Assembly (NCBI GenBank): GCA_023374045.1
Contig: CM041780.1
Coordinates: 34,342,337-34,406,336, forward strand
Direction of reading: 5' to 3'
DNA length: 64,000 nt
Source: Limonium bicolor
Lineage: Eukaryota > Streptophyta > Magnoliopsida > Caryophyllales > Plumbaginaceae
The notes under the pieces: generated by a model
Seen by the model: the letters and a program-made list of their open reading frames with translations, nothing else
Database searches by the model: none
Told to the model about the DNA's origin: nothing
Made by a program: the position numbers and the translations under genes
Shown here: positions 23,871-32,781 of the stretch, in pieces
How the letters are laid out: every line of letters begins with the position of its first letter
Position numbering within the stretch: the first letter of the stretch is position 1

Positions 23871-24601
23871 CTAATATTGTCTAAAGGTTAGGTTTAACCG
23901 TCCTGGTTTCATATGCGTTGCATTAATCACTACTGACGGTGCTGTATTCAGCTTGATTCTCTTAATCCCATGGTATAACATCCTTGACTCTCCTCACATA
24001 ACTAATACATCCCCTGACTTAAGTATCAACCTATTAGCACGGTCCGCACGCTTCTGCTCGCCGTACAAAAATTCAACGTCATCACCTATGGACCAAGACA
24101 CTAGGGTATAGCCCTCGTTCGAGAGACTCCGTTGTCTCGTCTTGCTGATGTAGTCCAAGTTGCCCATCTTTCTCATAGAAGTTTACAATGCAAATGTCTG
24201 CTTGTATGTCTAGAACCGGTTCAGCTTCCAACTGTTGAGCGATCTCCATGACTTGTGTATTTACCGGATGGAATTCTTCGGGTATTTCCAGTGGTGAGAT
24301 TCCATCTTGTGTCCTCATGGTTTGGTAGGTCTTGGCGTATGGATTCCAATCCTGCTAAGCTCATATCTTTAACATCATTCTTGTCCCCCTGGGACTCCGG
24401 TATAGAAACCTCCCGGTCCCATTCCAAGTTGACTACATTTCCTGATGATGGATATTTGCGCTTCGGGTGTCAGGTATCCCCTTAATAAAATCATACCTGG
24501 GCGGATAACCTGACATTGTTCGGTCGGAAAGTCTACGGTTTCGATGTCGGTGTACTCCGGGTTAGGTGTAGAAGGCATTGGATAGCAGATGTTGAAGCTT
24601 C
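23871..24601 (-). pseudogene. Element C AlkB-like 2OG-Fe(II) dioxygenase domain (captured, broken)
   Basis: Reads like plant ALKBH1-type proteins from the PGMILLRGYLTPEAQ start through GLGPGGFY-like, DICIVNFYEKDGQLGLH, VSWSIGDDVEFLYGEQKR and ..YHGIKRIKLNTAP, to the C-terminal MKPGRLNLTFRQY and stop (23871). The third iron-binding His (YHGI) and the 2OG-binding Arg (LTFR) are present. Relative to B one codon is lost at the HxD site (HQQDE instead of HQDKNE), which destroys the first iron ligand pair, and at least two frameshifts (about 24375 and 24100) and a TGA (23994) break the frame. Family role: oxidative demethylation of nucleic acids. The AlkB frame follows gag intron 3 in phase. Confidence 0.88.
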
Positions 24602-24732
24602 CTAAGGTGATAGTAGGTTATATCTTACTTATATTCTAATCTTATCTTATTCTCACTTATCTTATTTGTTCACTAAACATGCATGTAATGCGGTAAGTAG
24701 GCAATTTTATTACTAAATGGTTATAACGGTAC
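24602..24732 (-). other. Element C gag intron 3 (131 bp)
   Basis: Donor AGGCCAG/GTACCG at the end of the zinc-knuckle exon and acceptor CACCTTAG/GAAGC before AlkB. Joining is phase 1 and leaves an open frame from gag into AlkB. B has the matching pair CCTAG/GTATT and CACCTTAG/GGAG (31707-31898) in the same phase. Confidence 0.75.
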
Positions 24733-25074
24733 CTGGCCTCGATGAGGGTTCAGGCTCATCGTCCCGGTCCACCAAGTGTAGTGTGGGTCCCGACTTCTGG
24801 GTCACCCATGGTTTCTTGTCTGCAGCTTGATGCACCCTCCTCTGACCGTCGGATCCAGCTCCCTGATCGGTCTTAGTCTTAATCTTAAAACTGGGTCTGT
24901 AATTCTTACTCTCCGGGTTCCCGTAGCACTCATATGCCTGGTGCCCGAGTACACCGCAAAAATTACACTCCACCTTATTCCCCCTGCAGTCAACTTCGGG
25001 GTGGTCCCCCTTGGACCTCTGGCAATAGTAGTGTCATTGGTAACCACCTCCGGTTTCCATTCCAGTCTCGGTAC

Positions 25075-25150
25075 CTGATTACGTATCGCATCAGTGATTG
25101 TGTCTCAATGTTGTTAACCATTCTTATTTACTCAAGATGTATTTTCATAC
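25075..25150 (-). other. Element C gag intron 2 (76 bp)
   Basis: CAAAGA/GTATGA ... TAATCAG/GTACC, phase 1. It contains in-frame stops; removal restores the frame into the zinc-knuckle exon. It is homologous in position to B's 15503-15595. At 76 bp it is near the lower limit of plant introns. Confidence 0.7.
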
Positions 25151-25403
25151 TCTTTGGCGCCCTAGAGCGCAGGGGCTTAGCAGCATAAGCATAAGTCAGT
25201 TTCAGTGGCTCATCAGTAGCCTTCTACTTTTCCTCCTTTCCTTTTTGGTTCTGGTTCTTTTGGGCTTGAGGCTGGTACTTCTGTTTCTTGTACCAACCCT
25301 GCCCTTGGTGTTCTGTACTCTTCCCAACATTCTTTCTCTTGGCATTGTCGTCGTCCCCCAGCTGGGCGGTTATCTCAACCTTAGCAGCGGCATGATAGCA
25401 CTC

Positions 25404-25494
25404 CTGCTTCCCAAGGTATTAGTTCCTCTTATTTCCCACAACTAAATCTTATTCACTTAATTATATCTTACTCATTCTTATTACCTGCAAGGTA
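25404..25494 (-). other. Element C gag intron 1 (91 bp)
   Basis: TTGCAG/GTAATAAG ... GGAAGCAG/GAGTGC, phase 0, at the same codon as B's 15133-15222. AT-rich with stops in the gag frame. Confidence 0.75.
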
Positions 25495-26315
25495 GTATAA
25501 CTCGTCGGCCCCATGCCGTAGCGGAGTCGATGGCTAAGCCCGCCATAGAAGCGGTCCACCAGTATCTGGTTTGAATACCCAAGACCTGGCAGAAGACGGA
25601 GCAAGGCGGTGAACTCTGTGTAATACTCGTCCACCGTCATCTTGTCGGTCTGCTTGAGCGCATCCAACTGTAGGCGCTTCTTCGTCTGGACATGGGCGGG
25701 ATAGTACTTTGCTCGTAGCAAGGCGGTGTACTGCTCCCAGCCGAACTCTGGATTGGCCACATGCTCGGCCCTCACCAGCTTCACCAATCGATGCTGCCCC
25801 CTTCAGGTAGAACACAGCTAGACGCACCTTGATCCCAGCAGGGACGTCAAGGGTTCAAAGGCGGTCTCCAAGCTCGAGATTACTCCCGAGCTGGTGGTAT
25901 CGGTCCCTCCTCTTAAAATGTGCGGGTCGAAGATCTACAAGGCTCTTCACCCAATTCGGTTCTCGGGGTTGTGGCGGTGGAGGTGGTGCACCCACACCAG
26001 GCTGATAGCCCATGTGCCCTAAGGCGGCAGCTACGATCTCTGCGATCGTCTGCCCATCCGGTATCTCAGTCTCGTCGCCTCGACCACGGCCTCGACCTCT
26101 CCTTCCTGACATCTGAACAATCACAACTCACATTAGATTCGTATCCACCACTGTTTCGGTTAACGAATTTATAACGTCCGTAGACGGTAAAGACGATCCA
26201 CACTTATTAGTGGTCATCTGACTCTACTCACGCTAACAGCTCACACCCTTAACCATCACTTATTCCTTAACTTATATCCTAACTCGGTGGTTTCTTATGT
26301 CCGGTATTTCTTGAT

Positions 26316-26341
26316 CAGAGCGTAACTACGCTCTGATACCA
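26316..26341 (-). promoter_or_regulatory. Element C primer-binding site and overlapping hairpin
   Basis: Minus-strand TGGTATCAGAGC (26330-26341), PBS for initiator Met-tRNA, four bases after the 5' LTR. A 9-bp stem CAGAGCGTA/TACGCTCTG (26316-26335) includes its 3' half. Compared with A and B the eighth pair is T:A instead of A:T, a matched change. Confidence 0.9.
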
Positions 26342-27502
26342 CTTTTGTAACACCCCGTCTTAAGCCATTCGTGGTTATCGCAACTTAACAGTAATACATA
26401 AATGTCGCAGCGGAACTAAACTAACACCAGGACCTTGCCACGGTCTAATCAACAAGAAATACCGTTACTTAAATATTTACAACCACATATCCATAATACA
26501 TACACCAACCGAGTTTAAAGTATCTCCAAAACCACATAATATATCTCATGTTCAACTACTAACAGAAGGGTGCACAGGTGCTACCCGTACTCAAAATAAA
26601 GTCCTACCTAGGGCTACCCGCTCCTACTCTCGTGGTGTGGCTTCATGGGCTGCTTACCAGCAAGTGTAAAAACAACCCCCAAAGGGGGTCAGCACGAATG
26701 CTGGTACGACCCTCTCATGGCCCCCAAGCTAACGGGGCTACGACGACTAATTGTCGATAGCATGGAAGTTGATTAGCATCACAATCATAATATGAAATGC
26801 AATAAAACAACAAACCACAGTGAACATAAATAGCTCAAATGCAACTGAACGACTCAGGCGTTCCCTTAATAAGTGAGTTAGTTCTTAACTCCTTAGATCC
26901 TCAATCTCCTTAATCTTATATTTGCTAACCGTTCCACTATTAGACTGGTTAGCCCTTAATTGGTTGCTTATTTTTGTAGGGCTTGGTTAACCCTAGCCAG
27001 TAGCAGTGCACTATCAAGCAATAAGCGACCTTTCTTAATTTGTTGGGGATGTAGGCTTGATCCCCCCACGCCATCCTTAATGTGCCTCCCACCTAAAACA
27101 ATAGTCTGGGTGGTCGGGTTGGTTTGTTGACCCTAGGCGACGAGTCTAATGACAAGTCTTATTTGGAAGTCGGAGCTAATTCAGATACCGACCTCCCCCA
27201 ATACACATGTGCCGGTACCATTCCGGATTCCTCACTCCCACCCCAAGTTACGGTTAGTGAAAGTCTTAAATAACAAGTGTTAGTTAAACCTTGACGGGTA
27301 ATAACCAACAATCACCAATGTACAAATCCTCTCCTTAACTTAATAAGTATCAAGCTTAGTTAGTAGCTATCCTTAGGCCTCGTGGGTTAGTGTAAAGAGA
27401 ACACATACACAACGAGAACATTAATATCCGGTTGCATGCTTTATCTTGTCTTAGTCATAGCAAATAAACAGATAGCACACAAGCCGAGGGACACCTCGTT
27501 AG

Positions 27503-28606
27503 TAGGGGTGGCAATTTTTACCCAACCCGATAACCCGACCCATACCCAACCCGAAAATAGCGGGTTTGGGTCACGATTATTGACCCATTTAATTATTGGG
27601 TCGGGTATGGGTTACCTATTAAATTTTTGGGTTGGGTATGGGTTCAAAGTCCTAACCCGTAGTCAACCCGACCCGTTTATTTTATTTATTAATTAATAAT
27701 AAATAAATAATTAGATAAAAATATAAATATATTACTAAGTAAGTGCTAACCTACTATTAGTATAATACAGATTATGTAGTATCTTTTTGATGAGAGGTTG
27801 TTTATTTGATAATACTACTTTGTTGTGCTCCCTCCGTCCTGAATTGACCGTCCTGTTTACTTTATGGCACATTTTTCCACTTCAATATTAAGTATATAAG
27901 ATAAAATAATTTTATAAAACTAAATTTTGTAATATAAAGTTTAACATGTAAAGAACATATGCAAAACTTAAATTTTAAAAATTATTTTATCTTATATGTT
28001 AAAAATTGAAGTCAAACGACATATCCAAATAGTAAACAGGACGGTCAATTCAGGACGGAGGGAGTATTTCTTTATAAAGCAAAAACGAGAGTATTCGTTA
28101 TGTGGATTGTCAAAAGACAGTGTGCTGCTCTCTCCTCCACAACTCCCACTGTGGTCCTATCTCTTCTGTACTCTGAAGATTTTTGTCTATGTTTTGATTT
28201 TATATTCTGAAGGAGAAAATACAGTTATATTTGGCCCAGGCGCGTACACATCACCTTCTTCTATTAAGTGCTACTGAGCATGACATGTATGTGGAAAAAG
28301 AAACAAGACGGAGGATAATGAAAACTTTGGAATATCTACCATATTGAATGTATGATTTCATTCATTTGTAACTCCGTTTGAGCAATCATATAAAAAATTT
28401 AATTCCAGGTCTTTTAAATTTTGCATAGCCTAACTATGTTGGGTTAAACGGGTCGGGTATGGGTTTAATCATTTTATATGGGTCGGGTATGGGTTGATAA
28501 TTTGTAACCCGATTATTATTGGGTCGGGTATGGGTCAATACAATTTTAATCGAGTCGGGTATGGGTGAGCTTCAACCCGACCCATTAACCCGAATTGCCA
28601 CCCCTA
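27503..28606. mobile_element. Non-autonomous hAT DNA transposon
   Basis: Terminal inverted repeats of 14 bp (TAGGGGTGGCAATT at both ends, reversed) and an exact 8-bp target duplication CTCGTTAG (27495-27502 and 28607-28614), the hallmarks of the hAT superfamily. C's left LTR has the uninterrupted CTCGTTAG at the same place. Subterminal regions hold many copies of GGGTCGGGTATGGGTT, probable transposase binding sites. No transposase is present; the element must move with help from another hAT. A Stowaway MITE lies inside. Confidence 0.95.
27828..28064. mobile_element. Stowaway MITE (Tc1/mariner-derived), 237 bp
   Basis: Begins CTCCCTCCGTCC and ends with its reverse complement; the inverted repeat is perfect over the first 33 bases and continues imperfectly across most of the element, a fold-back structure. 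TA follows the right end; TG precedes the left end, a mutated TA target. No coding capacity. It is nested inside the hAT element and therefore the youngest layer of this nest. Confidence 0.9.
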
Positions 28607-31600
28607 CTCGTTAGCAAGCAGGTCACAAGAAAGATTGTACCGTTCACCGTCGACTGTCGTTTGTTTAACCTTCTCCGGGGTCCCAATTCACAAACCTAAA
28701 ACATTCATTCATTCTTAGGCCATTAGTTATTGGCACCTTACTTAACTCATTTAGTCCCTAAAAATTCCCATCCAATACTCTCTTAAGTCCTTACCACTTA
28801 ACCTTATAAACTTAACTTTAAACATTAAGGTTTATACTTAACTTAACTTAATTCCTTAGGTTCTTAGGTTCCTAATCATTACTACCCTACCAATGGCATA
28901 CCCTATTACCAATTAACATCTTTAGAAATTAAAATTTCTTTTTTTTTATGTTTTTGGCTCGACCGATCTTACAGACCGACCTTACCCAAGGTCGGTCCAT
29001 TCCAGGACGTATTACCATTTGAAAATTTCACCCCGACCGAACTTGTAAGTCCGGTCCCAAGTTCGGTCGATTCCAGAGACTTAATTCCCGTACAAAATTC
29101 TAGGCATGACCGACCTTGTAAGTCCGGTCCCAAGGTCGGTCCATTCCAGAGACTTAATTCGTACACAAAATACAAGCCCGACCGAACTTGTAAGTCCGGT
29201 CCCCAAGTTCGGTCGGTTCCAGAGACTCTTTCCGGTAGTGTAAACTGAGCTCGACCGACCTTGCAGGTCCGGTCCCTAAGGTCGGTCGCTCCAGAACCTT
29301 GTTTCTAAATTCCCATTTGACTCCAAACTTCTCCTCTTACATCTTAGTATGTTCTAACCTCATTTGGGCACCTCAATACACCTTAAGCCTTCCACTAAAC
29401 ACATTAAATCACTCACCAACATCCACCTTAGACATCATGCATTTTCCTTGTAATCATGCCAACACTTGTAATGTTTTTCACTAGGTTTCTAGGTGGTGGT
29501 CATACCTAACATAACCACTATGCCAAATGCTTCCTCACCACTATAACATCATCTCCCAAGCATCTTTCACCATCTAGGTTCCTTTATGTAACTACATGAA
29601 GTCTCTTCACCTTTAAACACATTACTTTACTCTTCTCCTAACAAGATTTTATATTTCCTAAACACCTTCTCAAATTGCCTTTGGTGCATGCCTAAAGATT
29701 CTTTTGATTCCAAGATCCTCCATGATGATGCCTAAGTCATTATAACTCACAAGAACACCTTAAACTCACCCTTTTTCCTTCAAGACAACCTCTAACTTCC
29801 TAGTACTATCCTAGTCATGAGATTTCCTTAGAACATCTAAAACACTAAGTTCCTTCATCAAATTTTTGACATGGGTTCTCTAGTATATTGTTACAACTAA
29901 ACACTTGGTTTTTCACCATCAAACAACCAAGATCACTCAAATTCTCATTACAACATGTTAACACACAATTTACACCAAAACTACACCACATCATCATATA
30001 GTGTATAAACTTAAAATGCTTGGCACTTTGGCCCTTAAATGACAATAATCTTAACCACTGAATTTCCACATATATTTGCCTTTAACCTGCGAATACACAC
30101 AACAAGGCTCCCATTGAAATAAAATGCTTCTTGTAATTCATCCCAACATTGTTTAACTATCTCTCTTTTTTTCTCATTTGCTCCTTAGTCACAAGTTCAC
30201 AAGTATAATCATTATTTCTCCTAGGTTTTTATAGTCCTTTCCCAATGTAAACTCTACACTAAACTCATCACCTATCTAAATCCCATCCCCTTAAACAATT
30301 AAACACCTAAAGGTAAGTAATTTACCTTGTTCTTTTACAAGCTCACAAACTTCCCTCCTTAGGCTTTTTCCTTGAACAATCTCGGTCACCAACCAAGTTC
30401 TCCTTGCCAATGTTCTAACCAATATTCAATGACTCCAATGAGAGCTAGATAATACATTAACCTTAAGGAACAAACCCTAGGTTAAAAATGTGCTTTAAGG
30501 TATTAAATTGATTGTTTTACCTTGGTTTCTCAAGACAAGCTTGGATATGAGTAAAGTAGGACCTCCTTTATCCCTTGGAGAGTAGAAAACAAGCTAGAAC
30601 AAGGCATAAACATGGAGTCCCATGAGTACTAATTTTCGGACAAGGGAAGAAATGATGGAAACCTAGATTTTCTTACATATTCTTTACCTTAAGAGAATGG
30701 AGAAGCTAATGGAGTCTCCAAGCTTGAGTTTCCTCCTCTAATGGCAGTTTGCCTTGGCTCCAAAATGAGGCTCTTGAAGCTTTAAAAAGATAGAAAGGAA
30801 GAGCTTGAGCTAACTAAGAGATATATGTACTTGGTTTTGATTTTGGAGCTTAAATGAGTAAGATGTGGGCAAAAGAAGATGGAGCTAGCATGGAGTTGTC
30901 TTCTTACGTGAAAGAGAGGAAAGAGAGCAAGAGAAACCGATGGAGAAGATGAAGAATGAAGAAAGGAGGAGAGAGGACTACTAAAGGTAAGATATTATGT
31001 TAAAAGGTGAATAGTGAACTTACTTACTTTAGCTTTCTCTTTACTTAGCTAGATAAGTGTGGTGAGTCACACTTATAAACCGGACCCCTTGGTCAAATAA
31101 GGTTGATTGTGGTCTTGTTGACCATTTAATTGACTTACTTTGACTAATGTCTTAAACTAGCACTATTTGGTTACTATTCACTAAACAAGGCACATAATTG
31201 TGAAATTTTTGATTTCCCATTGATTTAGACTTCCTAATGTGATACTAGTTAGTACACATGTTAATTAAAGAGTAATGATGGACATTTAGCCACTCAAAAC
31301 CCATTTACAAGACAATTTTTCAAAAATGTGCTTTAAGACTCCTTAAAGCACATTTTGTGTTTTAACTTGTTTTCAAGCTTGGTTTTCTTTGGTAATTGGT
31401 TTAAAATGACCATTAGGATATTAATAAGGTCTAAAAATGATATTTGGGTGTTCACCCAAGTCTCTCCAAGCTTAGAGCATGTTTTTGCTTAAACTGCTTT
31501 TTTGGTGTTTCCTTATGTTTTCTTTGATTAACAATGTTTCTTAATGTTTCTAAGGCATTATTTAGCCTCCTTGTATCTTAGTTTATCACTTAAACACCAT

Positions 31601-31626
31601 ATATAAGTTTGGGGTATTTCACGAGG

Positions 31627-31706
31627 TCCACAGAAGGGCGCACCACCGAGGCAGCCGACCTTGCACATCATTGACCGTGACAGGACCGGTACTAAGTCCG
31701 GCCTAG
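31627..31706 (+). pseudogene. gag: Element B gag exon 3, tail
   Basis: Resumes B's gag frame after element C and its target duplication (31622-31626). It encodes a Pro/Gly-rich stretch with PTLHIIDRD, matching PTLHLVDRD of C, and ends at the donor CCTAG/GTATT. Confidence 0.8.
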
Positions 31707-31898
31707 GTATTAACCATAACCTTTAATCCTTGAAGAGCATGTCTAAAGTATCAAATTATCTGTATGAATGAATGCATGGATGTGTAAGTACTTGAAGTAT
31801 GTATTAAAGCTTGAGCAAGTAGAATCGAAGTATGTATTTGAGTATAAAATGAACTAGTTGAAACTAGAACTCACTGTAGATGAAATTTACCACCTTAG
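31707..31898 (+). other. Element B gag intron 3 (192 bp)
   Basis: Donor GGCCTAG/GTATTAACC, acceptor CACCTTAG/GGAG. Phase 1 joining carries the gag frame into the AlkB domain. Border sequences match C's intron 3; length and interior differ. Confidence 0.75.
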
Positions 31899-32638
31899 GG
31901 AGATTCAATATCTGTTACCCAATACCTTCAACCCCACTTCATGAAGAGACCGACATCACCACTCACCACTTCACCAACGAGCAGTGTTAGGTCATCAGCC
32001 CAGGTATGATCTTGTTAAAAGGATACCTGATACCCGAAGCACAAATTTCCATCATCCGACGATGCAACGAACTAGGAGCGGGTCCAGGAGGATTTTATAC
32101 ACCTGAATTCCCCGGGGGAGAAACAATGAAGCTGAAGATGATGTGCTCGGGAATGGATTGGAACCCGTATACCAAGACATACCAGAAGACGAGGAGATAA
32201 GACGGAGCAACACCTCTGACAATGCCTACTGAATTTCAAACGCTTGTCGCACAAGCTGTAGAACTCACACAACAATGTGAAAATGATCCAATCCCTGCAC
32301 TTGAAGCAGACTTGTGTATCGTCAACTCCTATGAGAAATAAGGACAACTTGGCTTACACCAAGATAAGAACGAGACAACGGAATCTCTTGAACAAGGAGT
32401 GCCCGTAGTGTCTTGGTCCATTAGTGATGACGTAGTATTCTTGTATAGCGAGCAGAAGCGTGTGGACCTCGCGGAGAAACTGGTATTGAGATCAATAGAT
32501 GTCCTAATCATGGGTGGAAAATCAAGGTTGCTGTATCACGGGATCAAGAAGATCAAGTTGAATACGGCACCACCGGCAATAATCATTGCCACACACATGA
32601 AACCAGGATGCCTGAACCTTACCATTAGAAAGTATTAA
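31899..32638 (+). pseudogene. Element B AlkB-like 2OG-Fe(II) dioxygenase domain (captured)
   Basis: One continuous frame with three stops (TAG 31988, TAA 32198, TAA 32339) and no frameshift. Ordered family blocks: ISPGMILLKGYLIPEAQ, LGAGPGGFY, MKLKMMCSGMDWNP, DLCIVNSYEK, LGLHQDKNE, VVSWSISDDVVFLYSEQKR, SIDVLIMGGKSRLLYHG, and the terminal LNLTIRKY plus stop. The iron ligands HxD (His 32357-32359, Asp 32363-32365) and the distal His (32537-32539) are kept, as is the 2OG-binding Arg (32627-32629); an upstream Arg is replaced by Cys. This covers the conserved ~245 residues of plant ALKBH1-type nucleic-acid demethylases up to their natural C-terminus. Its position between gag and protease is shared with C, so capture preceded both insertions. 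Confidence 0.9.
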
Positions 32639-32781
32639 CCTTGTAGTAGCATGTAACACATTAGTAACATGTATTAGAGACACAGTTTGTATGATGGTTG
32701 CTTTATTAATAAAAGCAGTGTTGATTATTAAATTCCACTTGCGTTCCACCATCGTTACTTATAAAGCTTATGAATCATTAG
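32639..32781 (+). other. Element B spacer between AlkB and pol
   Basis: AT-rich, 143 bp, ending GAATCATTAG/GTTGTGG. In this copy the pol frame happens to be open back to an ATG at 32691, but C has stops there, so the splice border is the better candidate for the pol start. Confidence 0.55.

Larger units (their letters stand above)
24733..26112 (-). pseudogene. gag: Element C gag (frameshifted, three introns)
   Basis: ATG at 26112 (MSGRRGRGRGRG). Exon 1 runs to 25495 with the Retrotrans_gag core split by frameshifts near 25905 and 25800 (..RLAVFYLKGAASI.., ..TVDEYYTEFTALLRLLPG.., ..DRFYGGLSHRLRYG). Exon 2 is 25403-25151, Lys/Gln-rich with one TAG. Exon 3 is 25074-24733 and has a clear CX2CX4HX4C knuckle (CNFCGVLGHQAYEC), preceded by a degraded first one, and ends in ..LHLVDRDD... 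Nucleocapsid and capsid functions are inferred from family. Introns at 25404-25494 and 25075-25150 match those of B in position and phase. Confidence 0.85.
15861..31621 (-). mobile_element. Element C: Tekay/Del-type chromovirus with AlkB domain
   Basis: Complete - strand element: 5' LTR at right (26346-31621), PBS, gag with three introns, AlkB, protease-RT-RNase H-integrase-chromodomain, PPT, 3' LTR at left (15861-20013). Target-site duplication CGAGG at 15856-15860 and 31622-31626. It is inserted in exon 3 of B's gag. The LTRs are very similar apart from a hAT insertion in the right one, so the insertion is younger than B. Coding parts carry frameshifts and stops, so the copy is probably inactive. 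Confidence 0.93.
26346..31621 (-). repeat. Element C 5' LTR, 5276 bp including a hAT insertion
   Basis: Same ends and internal modules as 15861-20013. Without the hAT element and its duplicated target it is 4164 bp against 4153 bp. The hairpin array is at about 28958-29296 and the acceptor-like module at 26655-26692. Confidence 0.92.

Noticed and set aside
27996..28277. 93-codon frame inside the hAT element
   Set aside because: Starts in the Stowaway MITE and runs into hAT filler. No transposase motif (no DDE or hATC dimerisation sequence).
32691..32781. ATG at 32691 as the start of B's pol
   Set aside because: The corresponding region in C has stops in the same frame and no ATG, and homology to C begins at the AG/G border, so the upstream opening in B is probably chance.
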